Below, in pieces: positions 1 to 9,873 of a DNA stretch of 64,000 nt (position 1 is its first letter; each line of letters begins with the position of its first letter). The stretch is from Bradyrhizobium arachidis (GTDB lineage Bacteria; Pseudomonadota; Alphaproteobacteria; Rhizobiales; Xanthobacteraceae): assembly GCF_015291705.1 (NCBI RefSeq), contig NZ_CP030050.1, forward strand, positions 2,604,001 to 2,668,000, given 5' to 3'. Under the pieces are notes generated by a model. The model was given only the letters and a program-made list of their open reading frames with translations. It did no database searches and was not told the DNA's origin. Made by a program: the position numbers and the translations under genes.

Positions 1-539
1 TTGGTCGCGAGCGGATCGATCGGAACGAAATGGTCCTCGCCGAGATCGGAGGCGCCGCCCGAATTGGTGCCGTTCTCGACGATGCCGACGCGGTTGACGT
101 CGAGACCCCGGATGATCGGCCGGCTGGAGGCGCCGGGCGCAAAGCTGGAGCCGGTGATGCCTGGCTTGGAGAACAGGAGATCGCCGAGCTGGCCGCCGCC
201 CTCGCGGCGGATCTCCTCGTTCGGTACCACGGTGACGGTGGCGAACTGGTTGGTCACGATAGGCAGCACGCCCTGCTGGGGCGCGGCAGTCGGCGGTGCT
301 GCCGGCGCGGCCTCGGCCGTGCGTTCGCGGCTTCGCTCCCGAGCGGTTCGTGTGGCGCGGCCGGGGGTGCGGGACGGCACCACCGCTCTGCGCACGATCG
401 GGCTCGGGGCCGTCACGGTGACGGACGGAAGCTCGGTGGCCACCGGCTTGTCCTGGGCCAGCGCCGGGGTGGCGGCGGCACCGAGCAGGAGCAGGCTCGC
501 TCCGCCGAGGCGCTGCGCGCGTCGCAATTCAAATGACAT
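1..539 (-). CDS. TonB-dependent receptor, N-terminal part (runs off window)
   Basis: Reading the minus strand from the ATG at 539 gives about 179 residues open to the window edge. Residues 1-29 form a Sec signal peptide ending ATPALAQ. Then comes a basic, Pro/Ala-rich linker, and then a TonB plug domain with the segments PNEEIRREGGGQLGDLL and SSRPIIRGLDVNRVGIVENG, which are typical of the plug region. The beta-barrel lies outside the window. The family imports metal chelates or similar ligands across the outer membrane; the substrate cannot be told. A DUF2946 gene lies just upstream on the same strand, a common pairing for metal-related receptors. Confidence 0.85.
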   Translation of the reverse strand, partial: MSFELRRAQRLGGASLLLLGAAATPALAQDKPVATELPSVTVTAPSPIVRRAVVPSRTPGRATRTARERSRERTAEAAPAAPPTAAPQQGVLPIVTNQFATVTVVPNEEIRREGGGQLGDLLFSKPGITGSSFAPGASSRPIIRGLDVNRVGIVENGTNSGGASDLGEDHFVPIDPLAT

Positions 540-687
540 GGTCCTGATTCCAGTCAGGCGCCGTCCGCGTGATGGTGTGCTGATCGGAGGCGGCCTGCCG
601 TCGCGGCGCGACGGAATTCGACTTCAACGGCTCCCAGGCGATCGCCTGAAAGCGGCGAGCCCGGGTGTGATCAAGCGATGTTGGAAG

Positions 688-1092
688 TCAGGACGCGGGA
701 GGGGCGCGCGGCTGGAACGCCGTGCGGGCCGATTCCAGATGGGTGAATTCGGCGTCGAGGGCGCGGTAGAGCAGCTCGGTCGCCTGCGGCAGCTGCAACA
801 GAGGCGGCGTCGCAAACACGACGGTGCCCGCCATCGCGACCACGGCGCAGATCGCGCAATTGTCCTCGCCCGGCTGTTCGCGGTCGGGGCTTCCAGGCGA
901 TTGCTTCTGGACAGCAGTGCGGTCGCTCGAAGCGACAGCCTTGCCGCTGTCGGTCTGCTGAAGCGAGGCTGCCGCAAGCGGCGCGGCCTGCGCGAACCAA
1001 TGGCTGTGGCCGAAGGTCAGCGCGAGCTGCACCAGCATCGCGAACAACGCGAGCCGGGCGCCGTGCCTGATATTCGACCGGAACCACTTCAT
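688..1092 (-). CDS. DUF2946 family small exported/membrane protein
   Basis: The protein has 134 residues. An N-terminal hydrophobic segment (about residues 11-30) is followed by the His-rich motif GHSHW. In the middle there is a CAICAVVAMAG hydrophobic stretch with paired Cys, a pattern seen in DUF2946 proteins. Family function is unknown; members often sit next to TonB-dependent receptors or copper genes, as here (receptor starts 149 bp downstream). The His and Cys residues suggest metal handling, but that is inference. Other reading frames over this stretch look like shadows. Confidence 0.65.
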   Translation of the reverse strand: MKWFRSNIRHGARLALFAMLVQLALTFGHSHWFAQAAPLAAASLQQTDSGKAVASSDRTAVQKQSPGSPDREQPGEDNCAICAVVAMAGTVVFATPPLLQLPQATELLYRALDAEFTHLESARTAFQPRAPPAS

Positions 1093-1293
1093 CTGCAGAC
1101 GCCACCCCGCATCGCGCGGCGCCGATTGCAGGCGGTCGCGATGTTATAATGTAACATCGCCTGATCAGTGAGGGGATGTCAACGGTGAGCGGAGCCGCGC
1201 ACGCAGGCGGCCGGCCCGATGTGTCGTTCGGGCAACTCTAGTGCGATGAGAAGATGAACTCGAATCGAGTTGGGCCAACAGCGTTGCTCTCTC

Positions 1294-1448
1294 CGTTCCC
1301 TCCCCCCTTGTGGGGGAGGGGCAGGGAGAGGGGTGCCGCACGGGGACTCTTTCCGTCGCGCACCCACACGCGACGCATCGCCAACGTCCGGCACCATTTG
1401 CTGGGCTATCCCTCTCCCTAGCCCTCCCCCACAAGGGGGGAGGGAACG
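1294..1448. repeat. Inverted repeat with C/G-tract arms (dispersed intergenic palindrome)
   Basis: The 400-bp gap between the DUF2946 start (1092) and the next gene end (1495) holds a near-perfect inverted repeat. The left arm, about 1294-1333, begins CGTTCCCTCCCCCCTTGTGG. The right arm, about 1411-1448, is its reverse complement, ending GAGGGAACG. The roughly 80-nt centre shows no gene. A related G/C-tract palindrome lies at 57832-57976, so this belongs to a dispersed family. It could act as a bidirectional transcription stop, but no T-tract follows it. Confidence 0.7.
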
Positions 1449-1494
1449 CACCGGCGTTGGGGGCGCCAAGCAGATCCAATCAAACGTTAGGAAA

Positions 1495-3558
1495 TCACCG
1501 CCCTTCGCGCACCCACGTCGCCGCAAACGCGCCGAGCAGCAGCAACAGGCCGATCAGGCCGGCGAAGATCGGCAGCACGCCGACGCCCTTCACGACGCTG
1601 GCGTCGCGCATCCGCACGCCCATCCAGCCGTCGCCGGCGAAGACGCTCGCCGAGCGCGACGGCACGATGCGCGGCAGCTCGACGCTGTTGCCGTCGACGA
1701 CGCGCACGGCGTTGCCGCCGGTCGCCTGCGTCAGCGGCTTCAACGTCTCGGTGGTGGAGGTGACTTCCGAAAACTCCTTCGGATTGGTCGGGCCGACATT
1801 GATCAGCGCCTTCAGCGTGCCGTCGGTGGCCTGCCACAGGCCGAGCTCATTGGCCGGCAGGCTGGCACGCCACTCGCCGGGATCGCCGGCGCTCAGCGTC
1901 AGGTCGCGCGACACGCCCGACGGCGAGGTCACGCTGACCGGCGGGACGCTGTCCGCCATGGTCTGGCGCACCACAATGAGATCCTTGCCCTGCACCTGGA
2001 GGCGCAGCGCCTCTTCGTCGAGATCAGGCTGCTTCATCAGCCAGTGCGACATCCGCCTGAGCAGATCGAGATGCGGGCCGCCGCCTTCATAGCCGCGCGC
2101 CCACAGCCAGATGTGGTCGGAGAGCAGCAGCGCGACGCGGCCCTCGCCGAAGCGCGACAGGAACAGCAGCGGCTTGCCGTCGACGCCCGTCATGACAGGC
2201 GGGTTGACGGCGTTGCGGGTGTCGACGGTGCGGAAGAACCGGCTCCAATGCGGCGGCTCGCTGGCCGAGCCTTCCAGCCCGCGCGTGACGGGGTGGCGTT
2301 TGCCGATGTCTGAGAGATGCGCATAGAACGGCTTCTCGGTCACGCCGACGGGCTCGGCCGGCAGCACCGAATCCAGCGGCGTGCGCCAGATGCTGGTGTT
2401 GGAGGCATAGTCCGGACCGGCCGAGACCAGCACCGCGCCGCCGCTGCGCACATAGCGCGCAATGTTGTCGAAATAGGCGATCGGCAGCACGCCCTGGCGG
2501 GCGTAGCGGTCGAAGATGATCAGCTGGAATTCGTTGATCTTCTGCTGGAACAGCTCGCGGGTCGGAAACGCGATCAGCGACAATTCGTTGATCGGCGTGC
2601 CGTCCTGCTTCTCCGGCGGACGCAGAATGGTGAAGTGCACGAGGTCGACGCTGGCGTCGGACTTCAAGAGGTTGCGCCAGGTGCGCTCGCCGGAATGCGG
2701 CTCGCCCGAGACCAGCAGCACGCGCAGCTTGTCGCGCACGCCGTCGATCGCGACCACGGCGCGATTGTTGACCGGCGTCAGCTCGCGTTCCAGCGGCGAG
2801 GCCTCGATCTCGACGATGTTCGGGCCGGCATGCTTGATGTCGACCTCGACGCTGGCGGTCTGGCCGCTCGAGAGCGTGCGCTCGTTGATGGTCTCGCCGT
2901 CGCGGCGCACCGTGACCTTGGCGCGCTCGCCGGAGACGCCCTGGTCGTCGAGGCGGTAGGTGATGGTCTGGCTCTGGCCGACGATGCCGAAACGCGGCGC
3001 TGCCGTGATCGCGATGCGGCGGTCGCGCTCGTCCTTCTGCCCGGTGATCAGCGCGTGCACCGGTGCCTGGAAGCCGAGTGCGGCGGCACTGGCGGGAATG
3101 TCGTGGACGCGGCCGTCGGTGATCAGGAACGCACCGGCGACACGGTCGACCGGCACGTCCGACAGGGCCGAGGCGAGGGCGCCGAACAGCCGTGTGCCGT
3201 CGGTCTCGCCGTCGGCCTGTCCGGCGTCGACGACGCGGACCTCGAGTCCTTTGATTTTCTTCAGGCCGTCGACCAGCGCTTCCTGCGCCTGGGCTGCCTC
3301 GCGATTGCGGTTGCCGAAGTTCTGGCTCGGGCTCTTGTCGACGACGACGGCCGCGACCGAGGTGAGGGGATCGCGGTCCTCGCGGGTGAAGGACGGATTG
3401 GCGAGCGCCAGCAGGAACAGCGCCAGCGCCGCGACGCGCACGGCCGCGCCGCGCGCACGCGCCACCAGCAGCAGAAGTGCGATGACCACGATCGCCGCGA
3501 GCGCGATCCACAGCACGATCGCGGGAACAAGCGGCGTGAAGGCGATGCCGTAATTCAT
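1495..3558 (-). CDS. Large membrane protein of the moxR operon, glutamine amidotransferase-like
   Basis: The protein has 687 residues. Two hydrophobic segments lie at the N terminus (about 8-31 and 38-52) and one at the C terminus (about 660-682), with a large periplasmic region between. The middle part (about 270-480) resembles class I glutamine amidotransferase-like domains seen in such Bat-type operons. It is the last gene of moxR-DUF58-DUF4159-this gene and starts 7 bp after its neighbour. The operon type is usually linked to envelope stress or chaperone-type AAA activity; the role of this member is unknown. The ATG at 3558 is the first available start. Confidence 0.7.
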   Translation of the reverse strand: MNYGIAFTPLVPAIVLWIALAAIVVIALLLLVARARGAAVRVAALALFLLALANPSFTREDRDPLTSVAAVVVDKSPSQNFGNRNREAAQAQEALVDGLKKIKGLEVRVVDAGQADGETDGTRLFGALASALSDVPVDRVAGAFLITDGRVHDIPASAAALGFQAPVHALITGQKDERDRRIAITAAPRFGIVGQSQTITYRLDDQGVSGERAKVTVRRDGETINERTLSSGQTASVEVDIKHAGPNIVEIEASPLERELTPVNNRAVVAIDGVRDKLRVLLVSGEPHSGERTWRNLLKSDASVDLVHFTILRPPEKQDGTPINELSLIAFPTRELFQQKINEFQLIIFDRYARQGVLPIAYFDNIARYVRSGGAVLVSAGPDYASNTSIWRTPLDSVLPAEPVGVTEKPFYAHLSDIGKRHPVTRGLEGSASEPPHWSRFFRTVDTRNAVNPPVMTGVDGKPLLFLSRFGEGRVALLLSDHIWLWARGYEGGGPHLDLLRRMSHWLMKQPDLDEEALRLQVQGKDLIVVRQTMADSVPPVSVTSPSGVSRDLTLSAGDPGEWRASLPANELGLWQATDGTLKALINVGPTNPKEFSEVTSTTETLKPLTQATGGNAVRVVDGNSVELPRIVPSRSASVFAGDGWMGVRMRDASVVKGVGVLPIFAGLIGLLLLLGAFAATWVREGR

Positions 3559-3565
3559 ATCGATC

Positions 3566-6379
3566 CTATTGCCCCAACCGTTCGATCAGGGCCGGTGCGT
3601 GCACCTGGTCGGCCTTGTAGTTGCCGGTCAGCGTGTACATCACGATGTTGGCGCCGGCGCGGTAGGCGAATTCGCGCTGGCGGGGGTCGCCTCCGACCAC
3701 GGGCAGCATGGCCTGGCCGTCGGGCCGCACCGCCCAGGCGCCGGCGAGATCGTTCGAGGTGATGATGATCGGCGAGACGCCGTCGCCGCCGCGCGCCGGC
3801 CGCTGCGCAGCCTCGTCATCCTCTTCGCGCGGCAGGGTTTCGACCCAGGTCTGGCCGGTGCTGAAGCGGCCGGGGAAGTCGCGCAGCAGGTAGAAGGTCT
3901 TGGTCAGCACGTGCTCGCGCGGCACCGGCTCGAGCTCGGGGACGTCGAGCGAGGACAGGATCTCGCGCAACGTCCGCATCGCCGGGGTCTGCGACCCGCC
4001 GTTGTCGCCGGGCGCGGCCTCGATGGCGTCGCGGGTGTCGAACAGCACGGTGCCGCCCTGCTTCATGTAGGCGTCGATCTTGTTGATGGCGTCCTGCGGC
4101 GGCTTGGGCGCGCCGGGCACGATCGGCCAGTAGATCAGCGGGAAGAAGGCGAGCTCGTCGCGCGCCGGATCGACGCCGACGGGATCGCCGGCCTCCAGCG
4201 CGGTGCGCTGCGCCAGGAACAGCGTCAGTCCGGACATGCCGGCCTTGACGATGGAATCGACGTCGGCATTGCCCGTGACGACATAGGCGAGGCGGGTCTG
4301 CGAGGTCGCCTTCATCGCGAAATCGTCCGCGGCGCTGTCGGCGCGCGACGGCGAGGGCGAGAGCGACGCGAGGCCTGCGAGCATGAGGCCAAGCACGATC
4401 GTTGCGGTCGCGGCGCGGCGGCGCAGCAGTGCGGCGAGGCCGCCGCCGAGCACCGCGACGATGATGGCATCGATCAGGAACAGCGCCAGCGCGCTCGACA
4501 GCAGCCAGCCGCGCAGGTCGCGCGGCTCGGCATTGGTGTAGGTGGCGTGCCGGGCGCGCAGGCTCGCGGTGTTCAGGGCGGCGATGCGGTCGGCGGCAGC
4601 AAGCGTGTTCACGGCAAGCGGTCCTTCTGCCGGACCATAGAAGCCGGGCGGATGATCGGGGGTGGCGCGGTCGCGGTAATCCGCAGGCAGCGGCTTCGCG
4701 GTCGCCGGCGGCGGGCCGAAGGCGCCAAAACCGTCGAGGATGTGCAGCGGCGCCACCGTCTCGGTGGTGGCCTCGGCGGCAACGCCAGCGCCTGGCTTGG
4801 CGGTGTAGCCGGACATGTCGACGACGCGCCTCAGCATTTCGACGAAGGTGCCCGACATCGGCAGATCCGACCAGCGCATGTCGGCGCTGACGTGGAACAG
4901 GCTGACGAGGCCCTTGCCGCGATGCTCGCCGGTGACGAGCGGCGTGCCGTCCTCCAGCGAGGCCCAGCTCTTGGTGGCGAGCACGGCGTCCGGCTCGGCC
5001 AGAACCTGCCGGCTCACGGTGACGTCCTTCGGCACGACGACGCCGGCGAACGGACCGTCGGCGGCGAAGGAGGCGAGATGCTGCGGCTTCTCCCAGGTCA
5101 GGCTGCCGCCGAGCGTGCGGCCGCCCTTGCGCAGCTTGACCGGCACGAGATCGTCCTCGGCCTGCGCGAGGCGGGGCCCTGCGAACCGCACCAGCACGCC
5201 GCCTCCGTCGATCCAGGCGTTGAGGCGTTCGCGCAGCTCCGGCGCGATGGTGCCGACATCGGCGAGGATGATCATCGGCAGCTTCTGGTCGAGGAACTGC
5301 GTGATGCCCTGCTGCGGCGAGCCCTTGTCGGCGAGCCGCACATCGGCGAACGGCGCCAGCGCGCGGGTGAGGTAGAAGGTCGGTGCCAGCAGCGGCTGCG
5401 CGGTCTCGCTGGTCGAGCCCGAGACGATGCCGATGGCGCGGCGGCGCCAGCGCTTGTCGAGCAGCTGCACCGCGCCGGCGGAGCGTTCGCCCGAGATTTC
5501 GAGCCGGGTGATGTCGTTGCGCAGCTCGACCGGCAGGTCGAACGCGGCGTCGGTCTCCTTGTCCTGCGAGCCGAACGAGAAGCGCGCTTCGCCGATCGGG
5601 GAAGCCTTCTGGTCCAGCGCGCGCACGGTGCCTGCGGCGATGCCGCTGTCGGTGCGCAGCACCTTCACTGTCATCTTGGCGGCGGCGTTCTCGGCCGCGA
5701 CCAGCGCCAGCGGCGCGGAGGTGCCGCCTTCGAAAATGGTCAGGCTGCGGTCGCCGATGGTCTTGCCGAGGCCAGTTACGAATTCCTCGCCGCGGCCGGT
5801 GTCGACGCCATCCGACAGCCAGGCGATCTCGCAGTCGCCGGTTGCCTTGAGGAAACGGTCGATCGTGCTCAGCGTCTCGACGCGGTCGATCGAATAGGGC
5901 TTTGGCGCGAGCTGCCGCAGTGCGACGCGCGCCGCGCCCGCCGGCATCAGGGTGATGTCGCGGTTCGGCTCGGAGAGCGGCACCAGCGCGATGGCGCGGC
6001 GGTCGTTGTCGGCATTGGCGATCAGCTCGTCGGCGGCCCGGATCCGGATGTCCCAGTTCGAGGCCGCGCTCCAGCCGTCGTCGAACATGATCATCAGCGG
6101 CGCCTTGCTGCCGGCAAGCCCGGTCTGCGGATTCCAGATCGGGCCGGCGGCGGCGAAAATGACCAGCGCCGCAGCCAGGAGCCGCAGCGCGGTCAGCCAC
6201 CACGGCGTCCGCGACGGCGTCTCTTCGCGCGGTGCGATGTCGAACAACAGGCGTGTCGGCGGAAACTCGATGCGGCGCGGCCGCGGCGGCATCACGCGCA
6301 GGAGCCACCACAGCACCGGCAGGCTGACGAGGCCGATCAGGAGCAGCGGTTCGGTGAAGGCGAGCGGCAGTCCCATCAT
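3566..6379 (-). CDS. DUF4159 domain protein with BatA-like N-terminus
   Basis: The protein has 937 residues. The N terminus matches BatA-type sequence: a hydrophobic segment (about 7-27), then PPRPRRIEFPPTRLL and a second membrane segment near residue 65. Another membrane segment and a short Arg-rich loop occur near 640-660. The C-terminal third (about 690-937) is the DUF4159 domain, with segments such as FFPLIYWPIVPGAPKPPQ and DAYMKQGGTVLFDTRD. Its ATG overlaps the stop of the upstream DUF58 gene (ATGA at 6376-6379), so translation is coupled. Function is not known beyond membership of this AAA-linked membrane complex. Confidence 0.8.
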   Translation of the reverse strand: MMGLPLAFTEPLLLIGLVSLPVLWWLLRVMPPRPRRIEFPPTRLLFDIAPREETPSRTPWWLTALRLLAAALVIFAAAGPIWNPQTGLAGSKAPLMIMFDDGWSAASNWDIRIRAADELIANADNDRRAIALVPLSEPNRDITLMPAGAARVALRQLAPKPYSIDRVETLSTIDRFLKATGDCEIAWLSDGVDTGRGEEFVTGLGKTIGDRSLTIFEGGTSAPLALVAAENAAAKMTVKVLRTDSGIAAGTVRALDQKASPIGEARFSFGSQDKETDAAFDLPVELRNDITRLEISGERSAGAVQLLDKRWRRRAIGIVSGSTSETAQPLLAPTFYLTRALAPFADVRLADKGSPQQGITQFLDQKLPMIILADVGTIAPELRERLNAWIDGGGVLVRFAGPRLAQAEDDLVPVKLRKGGRTLGGSLTWEKPQHLASFAADGPFAGVVVPKDVTVSRQVLAEPDAVLATKSWASLEDGTPLVTGEHRGKGLVSLFHVSADMRWSDLPMSGTFVEMLRRVVDMSGYTAKPGAGVAAEATTETVAPLHILDGFGAFGPPPATAKPLPADYRDRATPDHPPGFYGPAEGPLAVNTLAAADRIAALNTASLRARHATYTNAEPRDLRGWLLSSALALFLIDAIIVAVLGGGLAALLRRRAATATIVLGLMLAGLASLSPSPSRADSAADDFAMKATSQTRLAYVVTGNADVDSIVKAGMSGLTLFLAQRTALEAGDPVGVDPARDELAFFPLIYWPIVPGAPKPPQDAINKIDAYMKQGGTVLFDTRDAIEAAPGDNGGSQTPAMRTLREILSSLDVPELEPVPREHVLTKTFYLLRDFPGRFSTGQTWVETLPREEDDEAAQRPARGGDGVSPIIITSNDLAGAWAVRPDGQAMLPVVGGDPRQREFAYRAGANIVMYTLTGNYKADQVHAPALIERLGQ

Positions 6380-7320
6380 GCGGCCGGCCCCGCCTTGATG
6401 GTGGTGGTTCGGACGCCCGACTTGCTCACCTGCATGCCGGCATGCAGATACAGCAACAGCTCGGCCGCAGAGCGGTCGGTCGCATGGGTCGTGAACAGCC
6501 AGTCGAGCTTGCTCGTCTCGGCGCGGATCTGGTCGCGGTGCAGGGCGAGGCGCGCGGTGTAATCCTGCGCCCAGCTCTCGGCGCGGCCGGCGGTGATCAC
6601 GCCGAAGCCTTCGGGCTCGACGAACTCGATGCGGCCGGAATAGGGGAACGACTCCTCGGCGGGATCGACGACCTGCACCATGGTGCCGTGTGCGCCGGAG
6701 CCGGAGAGGCCCGCGAGCGTGGTCTTGATCTCGGAGATCGGCGACCAGAAATCCGACAGCACGATGATTTCGGCCAGCGCCGCGGGCACGAAGGAGGGCG
6801 GCAGGCTGAGCCGGTCGGCATCGTCATGCAGCATCGCCTGCGCCATCTTGTCGATGACGCTGCGGCTCGCGGTCGGTGCCATCAGGCCGGGAATGCCGAC
6901 GCGCTCGCCGCCGGACACCAGTAGCTCTGCCAGCGCGAAGGCCACGATCAGCGTGCGCTCCAGCTTGGATTCGCGCGCGGCCTTCGAGGCGAACGCCATC
7001 GAGGGCGAGCGGTCGGGCCAGATCCAGACCGTGTGCGACGCCTCCCATTCGAGCTCGCGGACATAGAGATGGTCGTCGCGCGCCGAGCGGCGCCAGTCGA
7101 CGTTCTGCGCCGGCTCGCCGGAGACGAAGCGGCGGTATTGCCAGAAATTCTCGCCGGAGCCGGCACGGCGGCGGCCATGCAGGCCGTGGATGACGTTGGC
7201 GGCGATGCGGCGGGCTTCTAGCACCAGGCGCGGCAGCGAAGCGGCGAGCGTGCGGCTTTCGCCATCGGCACGTCGGATCGCGATGATCTCCTTTGCTGTG
7301 TGCCCGGTCTCTGCGGCCAT
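6376..7320 (-). CDS. DUF58 domain protein (moxR-associated)
   Basis: The protein has 314 residues, starting MAAETGHT at 7320. A longer frame exists upstream, but the start at 7320 overlaps the moxR stop as ATGA and gives the usual DUF58 length. The conserved core is visible: GRRRAGSGENFWQYRRFVSGEP, then DWRRSARDDHLYVRE and WIWPDRSPSM (a vWA-like segment). DUF58 proteins are commonly encoded directly after MoxR ATPases and are thought to be their partners. It is bounded by 4-bp overlaps on both sides. Confidence 0.85.
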   Translation of the reverse strand: MAAETGHTAKEIIAIRRADGESRTLAASLPRLVLEARRIAANVIHGLHGRRRAGSGENFWQYRRFVSGEPAQNVDWRRSARDDHLYVRELEWEASHTVWIWPDRSPSMAFASKAARESKLERTLIVAFALAELLVSGGERVGIPGLMAPTASRSVIDKMAQAMLHDDADRLSLPPSFVPAALAEIIVLSDFWSPISEIKTTLAGLSGSGAHGTMVQVVDPAEESFPYSGRIEFVEPEGFGVITAGRAESWAQDYTARLALHRDQIRAETSKLDWLFTTHATDRSAAELLLYLHAGMQVSKSGVRTTTIKAGPAA

Positions 7321-8318
7321 CAACCGATCCGTGTCTTGAGTTGCTTGATCACGTCCGGAATCGTGCGGCCTTCGGCGCGCGCCTGGAACGTCAAGGCCAT
7401 GCGGTGCTTCAGCACGGGCTCGGCGAGGTCGAGCACGTCGTCGACCGAAGGCGCAAGGCGGCCGTCGATCAGCGCACGGGCGCGCACGGCGAGCATCAGG
7501 GATTGGCTGGCGCGCGGGCCGGGGCCCCAAGCGATGAACTTGCCGGCTTCGCCGCTCTCGGCGCCCGGACGGGCCGAGCGCACCAGCGACAGGATCGCCT
7601 CCACCACGGAATCGCCGACCGGCAGGCGGCGCACCAGCCGCTGCGCGGTGATCAGCGCATCCGCGCTCATCGAGCCCTTGGCGAGCGTCTCCTCGGCGCC
7701 GGTGGTTTCGAACAGGATGCGGCGCTCGGCGTCGCGATCGGGATAGTCGACGTCGATCTCCATCAGGAAGCGGTCGAGCTGCGCTTCCGGCAGCGGATAG
7801 GTACCTTCCTGCTCCAGCGGATTTTGCGTCGCCAGCACATGGAAGGGCTTTGGCAGATCGTGACGTGCGCCGGCCACCGTGATGTGCTGCTCCTGCATCG
7901 CCTGGAGCAGCGCCGACTGCGTGCGCGGTGAGGCGCGGTTGATCTCGTCGGCCATCAGCAGCTGCGCGAACACCGGGCCCGCAATGAAGCGGAAGGCGCG
8001 CCTGCCGGCGGTGCTCTCGTCCAGCACCTCGGCGCCGAGAATGTCCGACGGCATCAAATCGGGCGTGAACTGGATGCGCTTGGCATCGAGACCGAGCGTG
8101 ACGCCGAGCGTCTCGACCAGCTTGGTCTTGGCAAGACCGGGCACGCCGATCAACAGCGCATGGCCACCGGAGAGGATCGTCACCAGCGTGTTCTCGACGA
8201 CGCGATCCTGGCCGAAGATGACGGAGCCGATCGCCTCCTTCGCCGCGCGAATCTGGCTCGACACCTGCTCGGCCGAACGGACGATCCCGTCCTCGAGTTT
8301 CTCGACACTCTCCGCCAT
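7320..8318 (-). CDS. MoxR-family AAA+ ATPase
   Basis: The protein has 332 residues. It carries an AAA_3 core: a Walker A-like loop GVPGLAKTKLVETLG (about 58-72), Walker B LLMADEINRASPRTQSALLQAMQE (about 120-143) with the DEIN variant, sensor 1 ATQNPLEQEGTYPLPEAQLDRF, and a C-terminal lid domain. MoxR ATPases act as chaperones that activate or insert metal cofactors or assemble complexes, usually with vWA/DUF58 partners, which follow here. It is the first gene of the operon. The 250-bp gap upstream faces the divergent DUF1285 gene. Confidence 0.92.
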   Translation of the reverse strand: MAESVEKLEDGIVRSAEQVSSQIRAAKEAIGSVIFGQDRVVENTLVTILSGGHALLIGVPGLAKTKLVETLGVTLGLDAKRIQFTPDLMPSDILGAEVLDESTAGRRAFRFIAGPVFAQLLMADEINRASPRTQSALLQAMQEQHITVAGARHDLPKPFHVLATQNPLEQEGTYPLPEAQLDRFLMEIDVDYPDRDAERRILFETTGAEETLAKGSMSADALITAQRLVRRLPVGDSVVEAILSLVRSARPGAESGEAGKFIAWGPGPRASQSLMLAVRARALIDGRLAPSVDDVLDLAEPVLKHRMALTFQARAEGRTIPDVIKQLKTRIG

Positions 8319-8593
8319 TCGCTCGCTCCTTCAGCCGGTCCTTCGGCTCGCTTGCGTCGTCACATCAGCACGTCGGCTGGATCATGGGCCCTATGCTAGA
8401 CTTGCAGGAAGGCCATGTATTCGTTGAATTAACCTATCCCCACCTTATCGGCTTCGGGTTATGTACGGCATCACGAAGTGGCGACCTCCGCACCGGACTA
8501 ATCCGGGGTGGAACCGAGCGCCGCACTACAACGTAGACCTGCACCAATCGTGCCAAACGAAATTCGTGCCAAATGACAAAGTCAGGGCAAACC

Positions 8594-9205
8594 ATGGCGA
8601 ACCAAGGGCAGAGCGCCGATCGCGGTCTTGAGGGGCTGACTGCCGCCGCCAAAAGTGCTGCCAGTGCCGAAGGCGCCAAAAAGGGCCTGCCTCCGGTGCA
8701 TCTGTGGAATCCGCCGTTTTGCGGCGATCTCGATATCCGAATCGCTTCCGATGGTACTTGGTTCTACATGGGGACGCCAATCGGTCGTCACGCGCTGGTG
8801 CGCCTGTTCTCGACCATCCTCAAGCGCGAGGGCGACAAGCATTTCCTGGTCACGCCGGTTGAGAAGGTTGGCATCCGCGTCGACGACGCGCCGTTCATGG
8901 CGGTCGAAATGCTGAAGAGCGGCGAGGACAACCATCGCGTGCTGCGCTTCCGCACCAATGTCGACGACTGGGTGACGTGCGATGCCGCGCACCGGCTGCG
9001 CTTCGAGCAGGCCGCGGACGGCGGGCTGACGCCGTATTTGCATGTCCGCGCCGACCTCTGGGCCAAGGTGACCCGCGCGCTCTACTACGATCTGGTTGAC
9101 ATGGGCGAGGAGCGGATGGTCGATGGCCAGCCGATGTTCGGCGTCGAGTCGGCCGGCGAGTTCTTCGCCATGGCCGACGCGGAGCAGGTGAGGGCCGCGC
9201 TTTGA
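8594..9205 (+). CDS. DUF1285 family protein
   Basis: The protein has about 203 residues from ATG 8594 (MANQGQ); an ATG at 8573 adds seven residues. The body shows the DUF1285 pattern: LWNPPFCGDLDIRIASDGTW, then GTPIGRHALVRLFSTILKRE and a C-terminal region rich in conserved Asp and Trp. The family is uncharacterised, with a known fold only. Its stop overlaps the next start (TTGA at 9202-9205), placing it first in a coupled chain with Nudix, DUF6111, the CCA-adding enzyme and a transporter. Confidence 0.8.
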   Translation: MANQGQSADRGLEGLTAAAKSAASAEGAKKGLPPVHLWNPPFCGDLDIRIASDGTWFYMGTPIGRHALVRLFSTILKREGDKHFLVTPVEKVGIRVDDAPFMAVEMLKSGEDNHRVLRFRTNVDDWVTCDAAHRLRFEQAADGGLTPYLHVRADLWAKVTRALYYDLVDMGEERMVDGQPMFGVESAGEFFAMADAEQVRAAL

Positions 9206-9873
9206 ACAAGCCTATCCCCAGAGGTGAGCCCGTCGCGATCGGCGCGGCGGATTTCTTTGCCCGCTCGCGGGCAAGGCTCGGCTTCGACGTGCCGCCCGGC
9301 CTCTATGATCCCAATATCATTCCCGCCTCCGGCGATCCCGGCACCGACAAGATGCTGGAGATCGTCGCGCGTGAGCAGCCGGTGCGCCCCGCAGCGGTCC
9401 TGATCGCGGTGGTGGACCGTCCCGAGCCGACCATCCTGCTGACGCAGCGCTCGGCCCATCTCAACGACCATGCCGGGCAGATCGCCTTTCCCGGCGGCAA
9501 GATCGACGCGACCGATTCCTCGCCGCTCGATGCGGCGCTGCGCGAGGCCGAGGAGGAGGTCGGGCTGTCCAGGGACTTCGTCGAGCCGATCGGCTACCTC
9601 GATCTCTACGGCACCGCCTTCGGCTTCCGCATCCTGCCGACGGTCGCGAGGGTCCGGCCGGGCTTCGAGCTCACCATCAACCATTCCGAGGTTGATGACG
9701 CCTTTGAGGTGCCGCTATCCTTCCTGATGAACCCGGCGAACCACCAGGTGCACAGCAAGGAATTCCGCGGCATGGAGCGGTTCTACTACGCGATGCCGTT
9801 CGCGGAGCGCTACATCTGGGGTGCGACGGCCGGAATGCTGCGTGTGCTGTATGAGCGGATCTATTCATCATGA
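9202..9873 (+). CDS. CoA pyrophosphatase-type Nudix hydrolase
   Basis: The protein has 223 residues starting at a TTG that overlaps the previous stop. The UPF0035 signature of CoA-cleaving Nudix enzymes is present: LLTQRSAHLNDHAGQIAFPGG, followed by the Nudix helix ALREAEEEVGL, which supplies the metal-binding Glu residues. The expected reaction is hydrolysis of CoA or its derivatives to 3',5'-ADP and phosphopantetheine. Its stop overlaps the ATG of the next gene (9870). Confidence 0.87.
   Translation: MNKPIPRGEPVAIGAADFFARSRARLGFDVPPGLYDPNIIPASGDPGTDKMLEIVAREQPVRPAAVLIAVVDRPEPTILLTQRSAHLNDHAGQIAFPGGKIDATDSSPLDAALREAEEEVGLSRDFVEPIGYLDLYGTAFGFRILPTVARVRPGFELTINHSEVDDAFEVPLSFLMNPANHQVHSKEFRGMERFYYAMPFAERYIWGATAGMLRVLYERIYSS

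Noticed and set aside
1165..1479. Frames over the C/G-tract inverted repeat
   Set aside because: Low-complexity translation; created by the repeat arms.
3569..6562. Long open frame of about 1000 codons on the plus strand
   Set aside because: Antisense to the DUF4159 and DUF58 genes; composition is typical of a high-GC shadow with no recognisable domain.
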